From assembly GCA_964628515.1 (NCBI GenBank), contig CAZVNZ010000010.1, forward strand, positions 23,047 to 87,046: a stretch of 64,000 nt of DNA, read 5' to 3'. Position numbers and translations under genes: made by a program. The stretch's first letter is position 1; every line of letters starts with the position of its first letter. Positions 7,175 to 15,944 of the stretch are shown piece by piece. Under the pieces are notes generated by a model that was given only the letters and a program-made list of their open reading frames with translations, did no database searches and had not been told where the DNA came from. The DNA is from CAZVNZ01 sp964628515. Its GTDB lineage: Bacteria > Bacillota > Clostridia > Christensenellales > Christensenellaceae.

Positions 7175-8668
7175 TTATCTCTTTAAAAGCGAGCCTAAAA
7201 GCCCTCTGAAAAGCTGTCTGCCTGCCTCTCTGCCAAAGGAGCCTATAACGGAGGAGGCGATTTTCTCTGCCTCGGATTTCCTCTTGGTTGATTGCTTTGC
7301 ATGGGCGCTTTGCTGTTTTGCAAGTTGTTGCTTTTCTTTTAATTGCTCAGCTTGCTCCTTTTGTAGAGCCTCTTGTTTTTCCGCTAAAACTTCCTGTTGC
7401 TGCAAAATTTCAAAGGCTGAAGTCCTGTCTACCCCTACGTTGTATTTGGCGTAAAGTGGGCAAGCGGAAATCAAACTGCTTCTTGTGGCATCGTCAATTA
7501 TGCTAAAAGAGCTTAGAGGAGGGTACACAAAAGCACGTTCTACCACGCAAGGAGCGCCGTTTTCGTCTAATGGTGATATTAACGCTTCGCCGGTGGCAAG
7601 TTCTTGTAATACGGTTACCGTGTCAAATGCGGGGTTGGTCCTGAAGGCTTGGGCAGCTGATTTTAGCGCTTTTTGGTCTTTAGGGGTGTATGCTCTTAAA
7701 GCATGTTGGATTTTATTGCCCAGTTGAGAAAGCACACTATCCGGAATATCCGAAGGGGATTGGGTGATGAAGTAAATACCAACACCTTTAGAGCGTATCA
7801 GCTTGGTTATCTGCTCTATTTTTTGCAACAGCTCTTTTGAGGCGTCTGCAAAGAGTAGGTGCGCTTCATCAAAGAAAAAAACTATTTTGGGCTTGTCGCA
7901 ATCCCCCACCTCTTCCATATGCTCGTACAACTCGGAAAGCATCCACAAAAGAAAGGTGGAGTAGAGTAGGGGAGTATTTATAAGCTGAGTACAATCAAGC
8001 AAATTAATTATGCCTTTGCCGGTTGAGTCTACTTGTAACCAGTCGGAAATTTCCAGTGCAGGCTCGCTGAAAAAGTTTTCTCCGCTTTCTTGCTCTAATT
8101 GCAAAATAGCACGTTGAATTGCCCCTACCGATTGGGTAGAAACGTTGCCGTAAGCGGTTTTATACTCACTACCGCAATCTCCCACATGCTGAACCATCGC
8201 CTTTAAATCTTTTAAATCCAAAAGTAGCATTTGTTTGTCGTCCGCAATTTTAAATATTACGGACATAACGCCCTTTTGTGTATCGTTTAAATTAAGTACA
8301 CGGGCTAATAAATCGGGGCCTATATCCGAAATTGTGGTGCGGACAGGTATCCCTTTTTTGCCGAAAACATCAAAAAACCGCACAGGGTAGCTTGTAAAGC
8401 TAAGGTCGGTTAAACCAAATTTCGCAATGCGCTCCTTAAGTTTATCGGACATCTCTCCCTTTTTGGCAAGGCTTGAAACATCACCCTTAACATCCGCCAA
8501 AAAAACGGGTGTTCCCATTTCGCTAAAGGCTTCCGCAAGCACCTTTAAGGTTACGGTTTTACCCGTGCCGGTGGCGCCTGCAATAAGTCCGTGCCTGTTT
8601 GCCATGTTGGGTAGCAAGCAAACCTCCTTTTCTCCCATTCCGATTTTTATTTTGTTATCCGCATACAT
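7175..8668 (-). CDS. HerA-like/DUF853 ATPase (YjgR family)
   Basis: This 497-residue cytoplasmic P-loop ATPase has a Walker A motif GATGTGKT at residues 31-38, a Walker B-like IVFFFDEAH near residue 265, and FITQSPSDIPDSVLSQLGNK, typical of the DUF853/HerA C-terminal clade. By family these resemble DNA-translocating or helicase-like hexameric ATPases, but their cellular role is poorly defined. The C-terminal 90 residues are a Gln/Lys/Ala-rich coiled coil ending in a Gly/Leu/Arg tail (SFGREAGRQLFRGLLGSLLK). It is a single gene with no visible nuclease partner. Confidence 0.85.
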   Translation of the reverse strand: MYADNKIKIGMGEKEVCLLPNMANRHGLIAGATGTGKTVTLKVLAEAFSEMGTPVFLADVKGDVSSLAKKGEMSDKLKERIAKFGLTDLSFTSYPVRFFDVFGKKGIPVRTTISDIGPDLLARVLNLNDTQKGVMSVIFKIADDKQMLLLDLKDLKAMVQHVGDCGSEYKTAYGNVSTQSVGAIQRAILQLEQESGENFFSEPALEISDWLQVDSTGKGIINLLDCTQLINTPLLYSTFLLWMLSELYEHMEEVGDCDKPKIVFFFDEAHLLFADASKELLQKIEQITKLIRSKGVGIYFITQSPSDIPDSVLSQLGNKIQHALRAYTPKDQKALKSAAQAFRTNPAFDTVTVLQELATGEALISPLDENGAPCVVERAFVYPPLSSFSIIDDATRSSLISACPLYAKYNVGVDRTSAFEILQQQEVLAEKQEALQKEQAEQLKEKQQLAKQQSAHAKQSTKRKSEAEKIASSVIGSFGREAGRQLFRGLLGSLLKR

Positions 8669-8828
8669 AATTCTTCCTCCGAAAATCCTTTGTTATTTTT
8701 AATAATATAGTTAATTTAGTAGGCTATAAAGGGATTTACCGTAATTTATGTTATTTTACACAAAAGGTTTTTTAAAAATTGTTCAAACTTTGTTTACTTT
8801 AAATTTGCATAAAAATTTAACCTACCAC

Positions 8829-8856
8829 TTGCAAAAAATTGATTTTATGATATACT
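8829..8856 (+). promoter_or_regulatory. promoter of SRP RNA
   Basis: TTGCAA (8829-8834), a 16-bp spacer, then TATACT (8851-8856) with an upstream TGA; the RNA 5' end follows at once. Confidence 0.75.
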
Positions 8857-8862
8857 AAAACG

Positions 8863-9132
8863 TGCCGTACTAAACGGGGAGTTAGCGGTGCCCTGTAACC
8901 CACAATCCGCTATAGTGGGGTTGAATTCCGCAACCAGGGTATTGGTTGTAGGGATGCGAGCAAATAAGGGACGTTGAGAGATGGGTCCTGTGCAATGATG
9001 AGCTGTGAACCCTGTCAGGTCCTGACGGAAGCAGCAGTAAGCGGTAATACTCGTGTGCCGCAGGTTTGCCTGTTTTGAGTCACCTATTTGATTTCCTCCT
9101 GTAAGCAATTATTCAAATTGCGGTGTACGGCA
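8863..9132 (+). ncRNA. ffs: signal recognition particle RNA (long, Alu-domain type)
   Basis: The 5' end TGCCGTAC (8863-8870) pairs with the 3' end GTACGGCA (9125-9132), giving an RNA of about 270 nt, the size of Bacillus scRNA. The conserved S-domain tip is present (GTCAGGTCC, a short hairpin, then GGAAGCAGCAGTAAG near 9016-9043), which binds Ffh. The length implies an Alu domain, as in Bacilli and Clostridia. It is a single transcription unit with its own promoter and terminator. Confidence 0.95.
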
Positions 9133-9160
9133 TTTAAAATTAGCCAAAGAAATTACAAAG

Positions 9161-9180
9161 GCTAATCATCATAGTAAAAA
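9161..9180 (-). repeat. dispersed ATGRTGATGAT motif, copy 1
   Basis: Read on the minus strand: TTTTTACTATGATGATTAGC, directly after the T run of the bidirectional terminator as seen by the amaP transcript. Confidence 0.5.
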
Positions 9181-9223
9181 AGGCTTTAGTATACATAAAA
9201 TTGTGCTAAAGCCTTATTTTTTT
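9178..9223. terminator. bidirectional terminator between SRP RNA and amaP
   Basis: AAGGCTTTAG (9180-9189) and CTAAAGCCTT (9206-9215) form a 10-bp stem with A and T runs on either side, serving the plus-strand SRP RNA and the minus-strand amaP. Confidence 0.9.
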
Positions 9224-9240
9224 TATGGTGATGATGTTAT
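9216..9240 (+). repeat. dispersed ATGRTGATGAT motif, copy 2
   Basis: TTTTTTTTATGGTGATGATG immediately follows the terminator stem on the plus strand. With copy 1 it flanks the hairpin symmetrically. Confidence 0.5.
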
Positions 9241-9253
9241 AAAAGCAACCGCC

Positions 9254-9754
9254 TTAAACGGTTTTAGGCTCGGATGCGTTTTGTACAATTACGTTGGTTT
9301 TGCCCACAACAATACCCGTTTTTTCGCTAACATAGGTTGTTACTTCGTCCTTTAGCCTCTGTGTTACGGCGGCAACATCTGCCGTGGGGCGTAGAGAAAC
9401 TTTAAGGTTTATTTCCACAATATTGTCGTAAGGCACCACATTTACGTGTACGCTTGCAACATCAAAGTATTTTTGAATGTATTTTAGTGCGTGGTCTTCC
9501 ACTACTTTTACAGAAATTAGCACCTCGCCTGTCTCGCTGTTTCCTATTCTTATGGTTTTAAATGCCTGTTGCTTTTGCTTAAAAAACAACAGCCAAATAC
9601 CAACTGCAATAAATACTATAAGTATTATTTTAAATAAAACATTAAGCTGGTGGTAAAACACACTTATGTCAAATGCTCCCGTTGCGGAAATAAGTAAAAA
9701 TACACAAAATACCACTACTGCTATAATGTATATAAATGTTGCCTTTGTTTTCAT
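9254..9754 (-). CDS. amaP: AmaP-like membrane anchor of the Asp23 alkaline shock protein
   Basis: This 166-residue protein has two N-terminal membrane helices (about residues 8-28 and 40-60) followed by a cytoplasmic domain resembling Asp23 (VSVHVNVVPYDNIVEINLKV). This is the AmaP layout: a membrane hairpin that tethers Asp23 polymers beneath the membrane in staphylococci. It lies downstream of asp23 on the same strand, separated by about 270 bp, which is wider than in typical operons and includes a hairpin. A GGAGG-like site precedes the ATG. The role is in cell envelope homeostasis. Confidence 0.85.
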   Translation of the reverse strand: MKTKATFIYIIAVVVFCVFLLISATGAFDISVFYHQLNVLFKIILIVFIAVGIWLLFFKQKQQAFKTIRIGNSETGEVLISVKVVEDHALKYIQKYFDVASVHVNVVPYDNIVEINLKVSLRPTADVAAVTQRLKDEVTTYVSEKTGIVVGKTNVIVQNASEPKTV

Positions 9755-9816
9755 TCTAAATAGCCTCCGTTTATTTGAGGTTTGTAACTTTATACTTGCT
9801 ATTATAGTATCACAAA

Positions 9817-9850
9817 CAACAAATTAGTGCAATCCTACTCTAATTTGTTG
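9817..9850. other. 11-bp inverted repeat in the asp23-amaP spacer
   Basis: CAACAAATTAG (9817-9827) pairs with CTAATTTGTTG (9840-9850). Neither side has a clear T run. The rest of 9755-10025 shows only a possible minus-strand TATAAT near 9802-9807 and a copy of the dispersed motif. Confidence 0.5.
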
Positions 9851-9984
9851 AAGGCTTAATACGCAAAATTTTCTGATTAAGGCTTTACTAAAAGGCAAGC
9901 AAAAACTGCTTAAATAAGCCCACAAGCCCAAAAACCCGTTTGCTCTCTAAAAATAACTGCAAAGCCACTAAAGTAGTGCATTCA

Positions 9985-10000
9985 CTAATCATCACAAAAA
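9985..10000 (-). repeat. dispersed ATGRTGATGAT motif, copy 3
   Basis: On the minus strand TTTTTGTGATGATTAGTG, downstream of asp23 in the sense direction. Confidence 0.45.
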
Positions 10001-10025
10001 GGCAAAATACACCTAAAGGGTAAAA

Positions 10026-10481
10026 TTATTTTACCCGTGGCTCTATTTGCTTTGGCTTATTTTTAGGCGTCGGTCTAACCATTGGGGGCAGATGCTCGTC
10101 GGAAACACTTATGCCTAATACGTTAATGTTTACTTCCACAACTTTTAGCCCTGTCATAGTTTCTACCGCATTAATTACGCTGTCTTGTATGTTTTTTGCA
10201 ACCTCTTGTATGGCAACGCCGTAGTTTACTATCATAGCAATGTCTATTGCCACTTCCTGTGTGCCCACCTCTACTTTAATGCCCTTTGCAATGTTTTTCT
10301 TGCCAAGTAGCTCTGCTATGCCGTCCACAAGCCCACCGCTCATACCTGCTACGCCCGGAATATCCACCGCCGCCAAGCCTGCAATCGTTGCAATAACATC
10401 GCTTGCAAATGTAACCGTACCGTTACTGTTTAAAGCATTTTCGTTTGTTGTTAAATCTGTTTGTGCCATATTAACCTCCAT
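10026..10481 (-). CDS. Asp23/Gls24 family envelope stress response protein
   Basis: This 151-residue protein has the Asp23 fold: an N-terminal strand (GTVTFASDVIATIAGLAAVD), the VAGMSGG turn, and C-terminal VEVNINVLGISV. Family members polymerise beneath the membrane and respond to alkaline or cell wall stress. It has a good AGGTTAATATG-type start and lies upstream of amaP on the same strand, its expected membrane anchor. A hairpin GGGTAAAA/TTTTACCC (10018-10036) overlaps the stop codon and could terminate or attenuate readthrough into amaP. Confidence 0.9.
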   Translation of the reverse strand: MEVNMAQTDLTTNENALNSNGTVTFASDVIATIAGLAAVDIPGVAGMSGGLVDGIAELLGKKNIAKGIKVEVGTQEVAIDIAMIVNYGVAIQEVAKNIQDSVINAVETMTGLKVVEVNINVLGISVSDEHLPPMVRPTPKNKPKQIEPRVK

Positions 10482-10720
10482 AGCTTTTATTATATGTATA
10501 TTTGTATCTTAAAGTAAAAAATGTATTGATTTTTATGTATAGCTATATTTTAAACTAAAACTACTGTAAATATGCGAATAATTTGTAAACTTTCTATTAC
10601 TTTTCCTAATTGAAATTTACATTATTTTACCGTTATTGTCAATAAAAAATCCTGTTTTGCAATTATGATATTTTAATTTGCAAAAATTTGGAATATTTCC
10701 ATTTTTTCCTAAATAAATTG

Positions 10721-10767
10721 TTGACAAACCTTCCAAATGGTGTATACTGTATATATACAATATACAC
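10721..10767 (+). promoter_or_regulatory. promoter with 28-bp palindromic GntR operator
   Basis: TTGACA (10721-10726), 16 bp, then TATACT (10743-10748). A 28-bp palindrome (10740-10767, arms GTGTATA-TGTATA, 26 of 28 positions symmetric) covers the -10 and start site. Upstream, 10482-10720 is AT-rich with no gene; it holds a minus-strand TATAAT-like box for asp23 near 10490. The operator is assigned to the GntR protein at the end of this operon by inference. Confidence 0.82.
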
Positions 10768-10790
10768 GGTTGAACAATGGAGGTACTTGT

Positions 10791-11636
10791 ATGTTAGAAG
10801 TAGATAATTTGTGTAAAAGCTACAAATCCTTTAATTTAAGCAATGTTAGTTTTAAATTGGAAGAAGGCTATATAATGGGGTTTATAGGCGCAAACGGTGC
10901 AGGCAAAACCACCACCTTAAAATGTATACTAAACATCGCAAATAAAGATGAGGGAAAGGTAAATATATTTGGTAAGGATATGGATGTGTTCGAGGAGGAC
11001 ATAAAGCAGGACATCGGCTTTATGCAAGGGGAGTTTGACTATTACGCAAAAACTAAAATACAAAAGATTGTAAAGGTGTACAGCAGTTTTTACAAAAATT
11101 GGGATAATGCTGTTTACAGGAAGTATTTAAAACGCTTTGCCATAGACGAAAACAAAAAAGTAAGCGAGCTTTCCACAGGAATGAAGGTAAAACTTGCCTT
11201 AACAATGGCGCTTTCCCACAACGCAAAGTTGTTTATTTTTGACGAGCCCACCAGCGGTTTAGACCCACTTGCTCGCAACGAATTATTAGAGCTGTTTGCG
11301 GAAATAATTGAGGACGGCAGTCGTAGTATTTTATTTTCCACACACATAACCTCGGACTTGGACAAATGTGCAGATTACATAATCTTTATAAAGGAAGGCA
11401 AGCTAATTGCAAACACCTCAAAAGACGATTTAACGGCGTCTCACAAATTAGTGGGGGGAAGCAACGAATACTTGACTGACGGTTTAAAAAAGCGAATGGT
11501 GGGGTATAAGGAAAATAAATTCGGATTTCATGGGCTTATTAAAACATCGGATTTGTTGCCGGAGGATAATATTAATGTGGAAACACCCAACATCGAGGAC
11601 ATAATGTTGTTTTATTTGGAGGCAAAAAATGATTAA
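10791..11636 (+). CDS. ABC transporter ATP-binding protein (YtrB-like)
   Basis: This 281-residue ABC ATPase has a Walker A GANGAGKTT at residues 33-41, the signature LSTGMKVKLALTM, a Walker B LFIFDEPTSGLDP and a switch His (FSTHITSDLD). I start it at the ATG at 10791 behind GGAGGT; an in-frame upstream ATG at 10737 falls inside the -10/operator and cannot be on the transcript. It overlaps the permease gene by 8 bp. With the permease and the GntR repressor it forms a YtrA-type operon, usually induced by cell wall antibiotics. Confidence 0.9.
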   Translation: MLEVDNLCKSYKSFNLSNVSFKLEEGYIMGFIGANGAGKTTTLKCILNIANKDEGKVNIFGKDMDVFEEDIKQDIGFMQGEFDYYAKTKIQKIVKVYSSFYKNWDNAVYRKYLKRFAIDENKKVSELSTGMKVKLALTMALSHNAKLFIFDEPTSGLDPLARNELLELFAEIIEDGSRSILFSTHITSDLDKCADYIIFIKEGKLIANTSKDDLTASHKLVGGSNEYLTDGLKKRMVGYKENKFGFHGLIKTSDLLPEDNINVETPNIEDIMLFYLEAKND

Positions 11637-12270
11637 CGTATTTAAAAAAGAGATTGCAATTACAATTTCTCCCATAGCTTATATACTGTTTTTTACCGCT
11701 GTAATGCTGTTAATACCCACGTATCCCTACGTTGTGGGGGTAAGCTATGTCTTGTTTTTCCTCTCGCTGACAATCAATAGAGAATACAAAGACACGGAAT
11801 TTATGCTTATACTTCCCCTAAAACGAGACAGAATAGTTATGGCAAAGCATTTTAGCGTAATTTATTTGGAGATACTCCAACTACTTGTGGCAATACCCTT
11901 TGCCATTATAAACAGAAATATGTATGCGGACGGTAACGCTATTTTTATGAATGCGGGTCCCACCTTTTTTGGAGCGGTATTAGTGGCTTACGGCTTTTTT
12001 AATCTAATATTTTTAACGAGTTTCTTTAAAACGGGGTATAAAATAGGAATACCTTATTTGATTGCAATAATTGTTTATTTGCTGATAGCGGCTTTAGTCG
12101 AGATTATAATAATACTAAACCCTGCAATAAACAATGCCATAGACAGCTTAAACCCACAAAATTTACCTTACGAAATTATAGTGCTTGCAGTGGGAATCGG
12201 CTTGTTTGTACTGCTAAACACACTTTCTTATAAAATATCCGTTAAGCGATTTAATAAGGTGGATTTATAA
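11629..12270 (+). CDS. ABC-2 type permease of the YtrA-regulated transporter
   Basis: This 213-residue integral membrane protein has six predicted helices and the motif REYKDTEFMLILPLKRDRIV, typical of ABC-2 permeases linked to YtrA regulators. It is translationally coupled to the ATPase by overlap. It would form the membrane channel of a putative efflux or flippase transporter. The substrate is unknown; relatives are linked to peptide antibiotic or lipid II-targeting stress. Confidence 0.85.
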   Translation: MINVFKKEIAITISPIAYILFFTAVMLLIPTYPYVVGVSYVLFFLSLTINREYKDTEFMLILPLKRDRIVMAKHFSVIYLEILQLLVAIPFAIINRNMYADGNAIFMNAGPTFFGAVLVAYGFFNLIFLTSFFKTGYKIGIPYLIAIIVYLLIAALVEIIIILNPAINNAIDSLNPQNLPYEIIVLAVGIGLFVLLNTLSYKISVKRFNKVDL

Positions 12271-12300
12271 TAGATTAAAATCTAATTTAGGATGTAGAAG

Positions 12301-12678
12301 ATGTTAAAAATAGTTATTTCTCAAAAAAGCGAAACACCTATTTACGAGCAATTATACCAACAGCTCTCCTCTCAAATAATGAGGGGGGAGCTTAATGCCG
12401 ATTTTTGCTTGCCTTCCATACGTTTGGTGGCAAAAGAGCTGGGTATAAGCGTTATCACCGTAAAAAAAGCGTGGGAGCTTTTAGAGGCTAAAGGGTTTAT
12501 ATACACCCAAGGGGGCAAGGGGTGTTTTGTTGCGTCCTTGCCTACCACAATGCTGGAAGAAAAGCTTATTGTAACGGCAAAAGAGCAGTTTAGTAAAGAG
12601 GTGGATTTTTACAAGGGTTTGGGGCTTACTTTAGAGGAATTTATTACTATTGTAAAAGAAATTTACAACGATAAATAA
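12301..12678 (+). CDS. GntR family regulator, YtrA subfamily
   Basis: This 125-residue protein has an N-terminal GntR winged helix (PIYEQLYQQLSSQIMRGELN, then LPSIRLVAKELGISVITVKKAWELLEAKGFI) and only a short C-terminal dimerisation helix, as in the YtrA subfamily. It is the last gene of its operon and very likely represses it by binding the 28-bp palindrome at 10740-10767. Spacing of 30 bp from the permease and a GATGTAGAAG leader suggest co-transcription. Confidence 0.9.
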   Translation: MLKIVISQKSETPIYEQLYQQLSSQIMRGELNADFCLPSIRLVAKELGISVITVKKAWELLEAKGFIYTQGGKGCFVASLPTTMLEEKLIVTAKEQFSKEVDFYKGLGLTLEEFITIVKEIYNDK

Positions 12679-12689
12679 AAATTTTAAAA

Positions 12690-13778
12690 TTACAGCAACT
12701 CCTCTACCTGCGCCTTATTATCAAACAAAGCGCATCCACCTTTATGCACCGCCCCCACAAGACCGCTTGCCTTCAGTTTTGCAAATAAAGGGGATTTTAG
12801 CATTTCTGCTAAAGAATGTGTGGCTAAATTAACATCCGAGTAAGGGGCAAAGGGGCAAGCCTCTCCATCGCCGTAAGGGTTGATGTGGAAAAACCCTCTG
12901 CCACCCGCAAGGCAACCGCCCATATACTTTTCGTCGCCGGGAAAGGCAAGAAAAAGCAACTCGCTAAAAGTATCCCTAAGATTATTTAGAGTACAGTCGA
13001 AGCTATCCCGAGCGGTATCATCCAAAGCCAAACCTTCCGTGCCTTCTTCCATAGGCACATATTCCACGAAAAACACGATTTTACAGCCAAAACTTACTAA
13101 TTCACGCAAAAACACTTCTCCCGTAACCTCCGCTATATTTTTTGAAGTCACGGTTATCGAAACCCCATACAACACGGATTTTTCCCTTAGTAAAAGCATT
13201 TTTTCCTTTAGCATATGGTAGGTGCCCACGCCACGTCTGTCGTCTGTGGTGCTAACCTCCCCCTCTATGCTAAGCACGGGAATTAGGTTTCTGTTATCAT
13301 CAAAAAGTGCGGTATACTTCGCATTTATAAGGGTACCGTTGGTAAAAACGGGAAACACAATGCGTTTGTGTTTTGCCGCCGCAACAACCACGTCCTTGCG
13401 CAAAAGTGGCTCTCCGCCGGCAATTATGCTAAAGCCGATGCCAAGCGCCTCTGCCTGTGTAAAAACATCATCCCATTGCTGTGCCGTAAGCTCGTTTTTT
13501 TCATGATGATGATGTTTGGCGGTTGCCTTTGCGTAACAGCCTACGCAATTTAGGTTGCAAGCGGTAACTATGCTTAAAATAAGAAAGGGGGGTATATGAA
13601 GTCCCTGCTTTTCCAACTTACTTTTTAGCTTTTCGTTTGCCTTGTTGTAGCCTGCATACTTAATTATAAAAGCCGTTTCCTTAGGGCTTTTTAAGGTGTT
13701 TTTAAGTACGCCGTTAATAATTTTTTGTATTTCTTTGTTAAAATACAAGTAAAGTTCGCTTTCTGTTATTTCAGCCAT
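12690..13778 (-). CDS. radical SAM protein with His4 run
   Basis: This 362-residue protein has the radical SAM cluster CNLNCVGC (C74, C78, C81), the IIAGGEPLLR motif and a C-terminal Cys-containing segment (GGCLAGGRGFF, later EACPF). A run HHHH at 89-92 follows the cluster. It is the last gene of the minus-strand sugar operon, 27 bp after the class III aminotransferase. It may make a radical-based change (for example epimerisation, dehydration or methyl-like transfer) on the sugar or its carrier, but nothing shows the substrate. A CGGAGAT site precedes the ATG. Confidence 0.85.
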   Translation of the reverse strand: MAEITESELYLYFNKEIQKIINGVLKNTLKSPKETAFIIKYAGYNKANEKLKSKLEKQGLHIPPFLILSIVTACNLNCVGCYAKATAKHHHHEKNELTAQQWDDVFTQAEALGIGFSIIAGGEPLLRKDVVVAAAKHKRIVFPVFTNGTLINAKYTALFDDNRNLIPVLSIEGEVSTTDDRRGVGTYHMLKEKMLLLREKSVLYGVSITVTSKNIAEVTGEVFLRELVSFGCKIVFFVEYVPMEEGTEGLALDDTARDSFDCTLNNLRDTFSELLFLAFPGDEKYMGGCLAGGRGFFHINPYGDGEACPFAPYSDVNLATHSLAEMLKSPLFAKLKASGLVGAVHKGGCALFDNKAQVEELL

Positions 13779-13805
13779 TATATCTCCGATATTTTTGGTG
13801 GTTTG

Positions 13806-15095
13806 TTAATTAAGCCTTTTAAATCCGCTGTGGCAGACCTCTCCGTCAAGGGTTACGCCTTTTGCTTTAATTGTAGCAAACACCTCGTCCGTTGCCTGCA
13901 AATACCTGTCAATATCCTCATTTGTGTGAGCATAAGAGGCATAAAAGGCGGTGGTGGCAAGAAAACCTTTTTTAAGCATTTCCTGAGTGTAAAAGGTTTT
14001 GTACACTAAAGGCTCGCCCACCTCAAAACTAAAGTGAGACAAAGGGTAAATACCGCCTGTGTGTATTTTTAGCCCGTGTTTTTCCCCTTTTTGTCTCCAA
14101 CCCTCCTGCACCTTTTTGCCCATTTCTTCAAGATGCTTTTCCACCTTGTTTTTTTCGTAAAAATCGATGGTGGCAAGTGCGGCGCAAAAGCCTATGCGTT
14201 CCGTCCAATAGGTAGAGGAAATAAAGCTTGTTTGTGCGGCATTCATAACTTCTTTTGTGCCTATAATTGCGGTTAGTGGGTAGCCGTTGCCTAAAGCCTT
14301 GCCAAATACGGCAATATCGGGATTAACCCCAAGCAGTAGGTGAGAGCCTCCGCAATTAAGCCTAAAGCCTGCGGTAATTTCGTCAAAAATAAGCACTATG
14401 CCCTTCTCTTTGGTGTAACTTCTTATTTGCTCCAAAAAGTTTTCTTTTGGCATATCGTTTCTTATAGGCTCCATAACCACGGCGGCAACTTCCCCTTCGT
14501 TTGCCTTTGCAACCGTAAAAAACTCGTCTGTATTGTTGTAGTAAAAGGGGATGTTTGTACCCTTTAAACCCTTAGGCACTCCGGATGGAGCAAGCCCGGG
14601 GAGTAGATGGTCTTTTAAATCGTCCCCTGTTATATTTGCGGCTAAATACCAATCTTGCCAACCGTGATAACCGCAAAAAAGCACTTTATCTTTTCCTGTA
14701 TAGGCACGTGCAATACGCACCGCCTGTGCCATCGCCTCTCCTCCTGCTTTTGCGTACCTTACCATATCCGCCCATTTGTGAATATCCAATAATTTATTTG
14801 CAAGGTACACTTCTTCCGGGGCGTTTAATGTGGACATATTGCCCTTTGCTATTGCCTCTTTTACCGCATCATCTATTTGCGGTACGCAATAGCCTAAAAT
14901 GTTTGCGCCTATACCCATATAAGATGTGTCTGTATATTCCGTGCCGTCTAAATCCCACACCTTACAGCCTTTTGCCCTGTCGTAATATGCCGGCCAAAAC
15001 TCCGGTAAAAACTGCTCCGGACGCTTAGATAAAAGCTGTGTACCCCCCGGTATTATTTTTTTTGCTTCTTTGTATAAATCCTGTCCTGTTCCCAT
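13806..15095 (-). CDS. class III aminotransferase, glutamate-1-semialdehyde aminomutase-like
   Basis: This 429-residue PLP enzyme has the class III pattern: IFDEITAGFR before the PLP lysine K266 (AVFGKALGNGYPL) and the early GGTQLLSKRPEQFLPEFWPA segment. It resembles HemL but lies in a nucleotide-sugar operon with no heme genes, so it more likely aminates a sugar or a sugar-derived keto group. Homologues of this type occur beside SpsF-like cytidylyltransferases in surface glycan clusters. A CAGGAGAT site fixes the start. It is the fifth gene of the operon. Confidence 0.85.
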   Translation of the reverse strand: MGTGQDLYKEAKKIIPGGTQLLSKRPEQFLPEFWPAYYDRAKGCKVWDLDGTEYTDTSYMGIGANILGYCVPQIDDAVKEAIAKGNMSTLNAPEEVYLANKLLDIHKWADMVRYAKAGGEAMAQAVRIARAYTGKDKVLFCGYHGWQDWYLAANITGDDLKDHLLPGLAPSGVPKGLKGTNIPFYYNNTDEFFTVAKANEGEVAAVVMEPIRNDMPKENFLEQIRSYTKEKGIVLIFDEITAGFRLNCGGSHLLLGVNPDIAVFGKALGNGYPLTAIIGTKEVMNAAQTSFISSTYWTERIGFCAALATIDFYEKNKVEKHLEEMGKKVQEGWRQKGEKHGLKIHTGGIYPLSHFSFEVGEPLVYKTFYTQEMLKKGFLATTAFYASYAHTNEDIDRYLQATDEVFATIKAKGVTLDGEVCHSGFKRLN

Positions 15096-15158
15096 GTTTG
15101 TAATCTCCTGTCGGTAAATCTGTCGTTGATTTAATTACTGTATTTGGTTTGCCAACCT

Positions 15159-15914
15159 TTAGTCGGTAATTTTTTCGTCGTTGGCAAGGGATTTTGCAAG
15201 CCCCTCGTTTCTTGCGTATTTTGCGTTTAAATTCCTTAAATTAGGGTGCATATCAAGAAAATCAAGTATATCTTTCGTGTAAAACTCCCTATTTTTAAAG
15301 TGAGCGTAAATTTCGCTTATTAGTGCATAGTCTTCCTTTTCGTCCAAGGTAAACCGCTCTTTGTTTAAATTTCCCAGCGGACATATAAAATCCTGCAACT
15401 TAAACAGCTTTGGGTTGTTTCTCATAAATAAAGTTACATGCTCTCTTTCTGACACCATATCCGCCTCTTGCCATGCTTTTTTTAGTGCCTCAAAGGTAAA
15501 TATTTCAAGGTCTAAGCCGTCTGCAAGTGTTTCGCTGATTGCACCTAAATAGTCCGTGTCGCTATTAAGTTGCTCTATTGCGGTATCCAAAAGCTGTGGG
15601 TCAAATAGGGGACAATCTGCGGTAATGCGTATTATATATTTTGGCTTAATAAGCTTGGCACTTTGGTAGTATCTATCCAATACATCCTCGCTACTTCCGG
15701 CAAAAACTCTGTATCCAAGGGTACTTACAAGGTTTAGGGTTGTAATATCCTCCTTATTAAAAGAGGTTATAACAATTACCTCGTCTACATATTTGCTGTT
15801 AGAAACCCTGTCTATAACACGGTTTAGTACCGTTTTGCCTTGCAAATCCATATGTATTTTATTAGGCAGTCGGGTAGACCCGCTCCTTGCCTGTATTGCC
15901 GCTAAAAATTTCAT
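15159..15914 (-). CDS. cytidylyltransferase-like protein (SpsF family)
   Basis: This 251-residue protein begins with MKFLAAIQARSGSTRLPNKI, the nucleotide-binding signature of SpsF/acylneuraminate cytidylyltransferases, and continues with ITADCPLFDP, a metal-binding motif. It would activate a sugar, probably as a CMP derivative. In nonulosonate pathways this step follows sugar-acid synthesis, but no NeuB/PseI-type synthase is found in the operon. The ribosome binding site AAGGAGC lies unusually far (about 17 nt) from the ATG. Confidence 0.82.
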   Translation of the reverse strand: MKFLAAIQARSGSTRLPNKIHMDLQGKTVLNRVIDRVSNSKYVDEVIVITSFNKEDITTLNLVSTLGYRVFAGSSEDVLDRYYQSAKLIKPKYIIRITADCPLFDPQLLDTAIEQLNSDTDYLGAISETLADGLDLEIFTFEALKKAWQEADMVSEREHVTLFMRNNPKLFKLQDFICPLGNLNKERFTLDEKEDYALISEIYAHFKNREFYTKDILDFLDMHPNLRNLNAKYARNEGLAKSLANDEKITD

Positions 15915-15944
15915 CTTTATTATCTTTAATAGCTCCTTATTTGG

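Noticed and set aside
7050..7454. Plus-strand ORF overlapping the Asp-rich gene and the HerA-like gene
   Set aside because: It is out of frame with the acidic repeat and antisense to a conserved ATPase; no ribosome binding site.
10737..10790. Upstream in-frame ATG start for the ABC ATPase
   Set aside because: It lies within the -10 box and GntR palindrome, upstream of the transcription start; the ATG at 10791 has a GGAGGT site.
13500..13520. HHHH run as a cloning tag artefact
   Set aside because: It is internal to a full-length radical SAM protein and resembles other natural ATC/GAT runs in the window.
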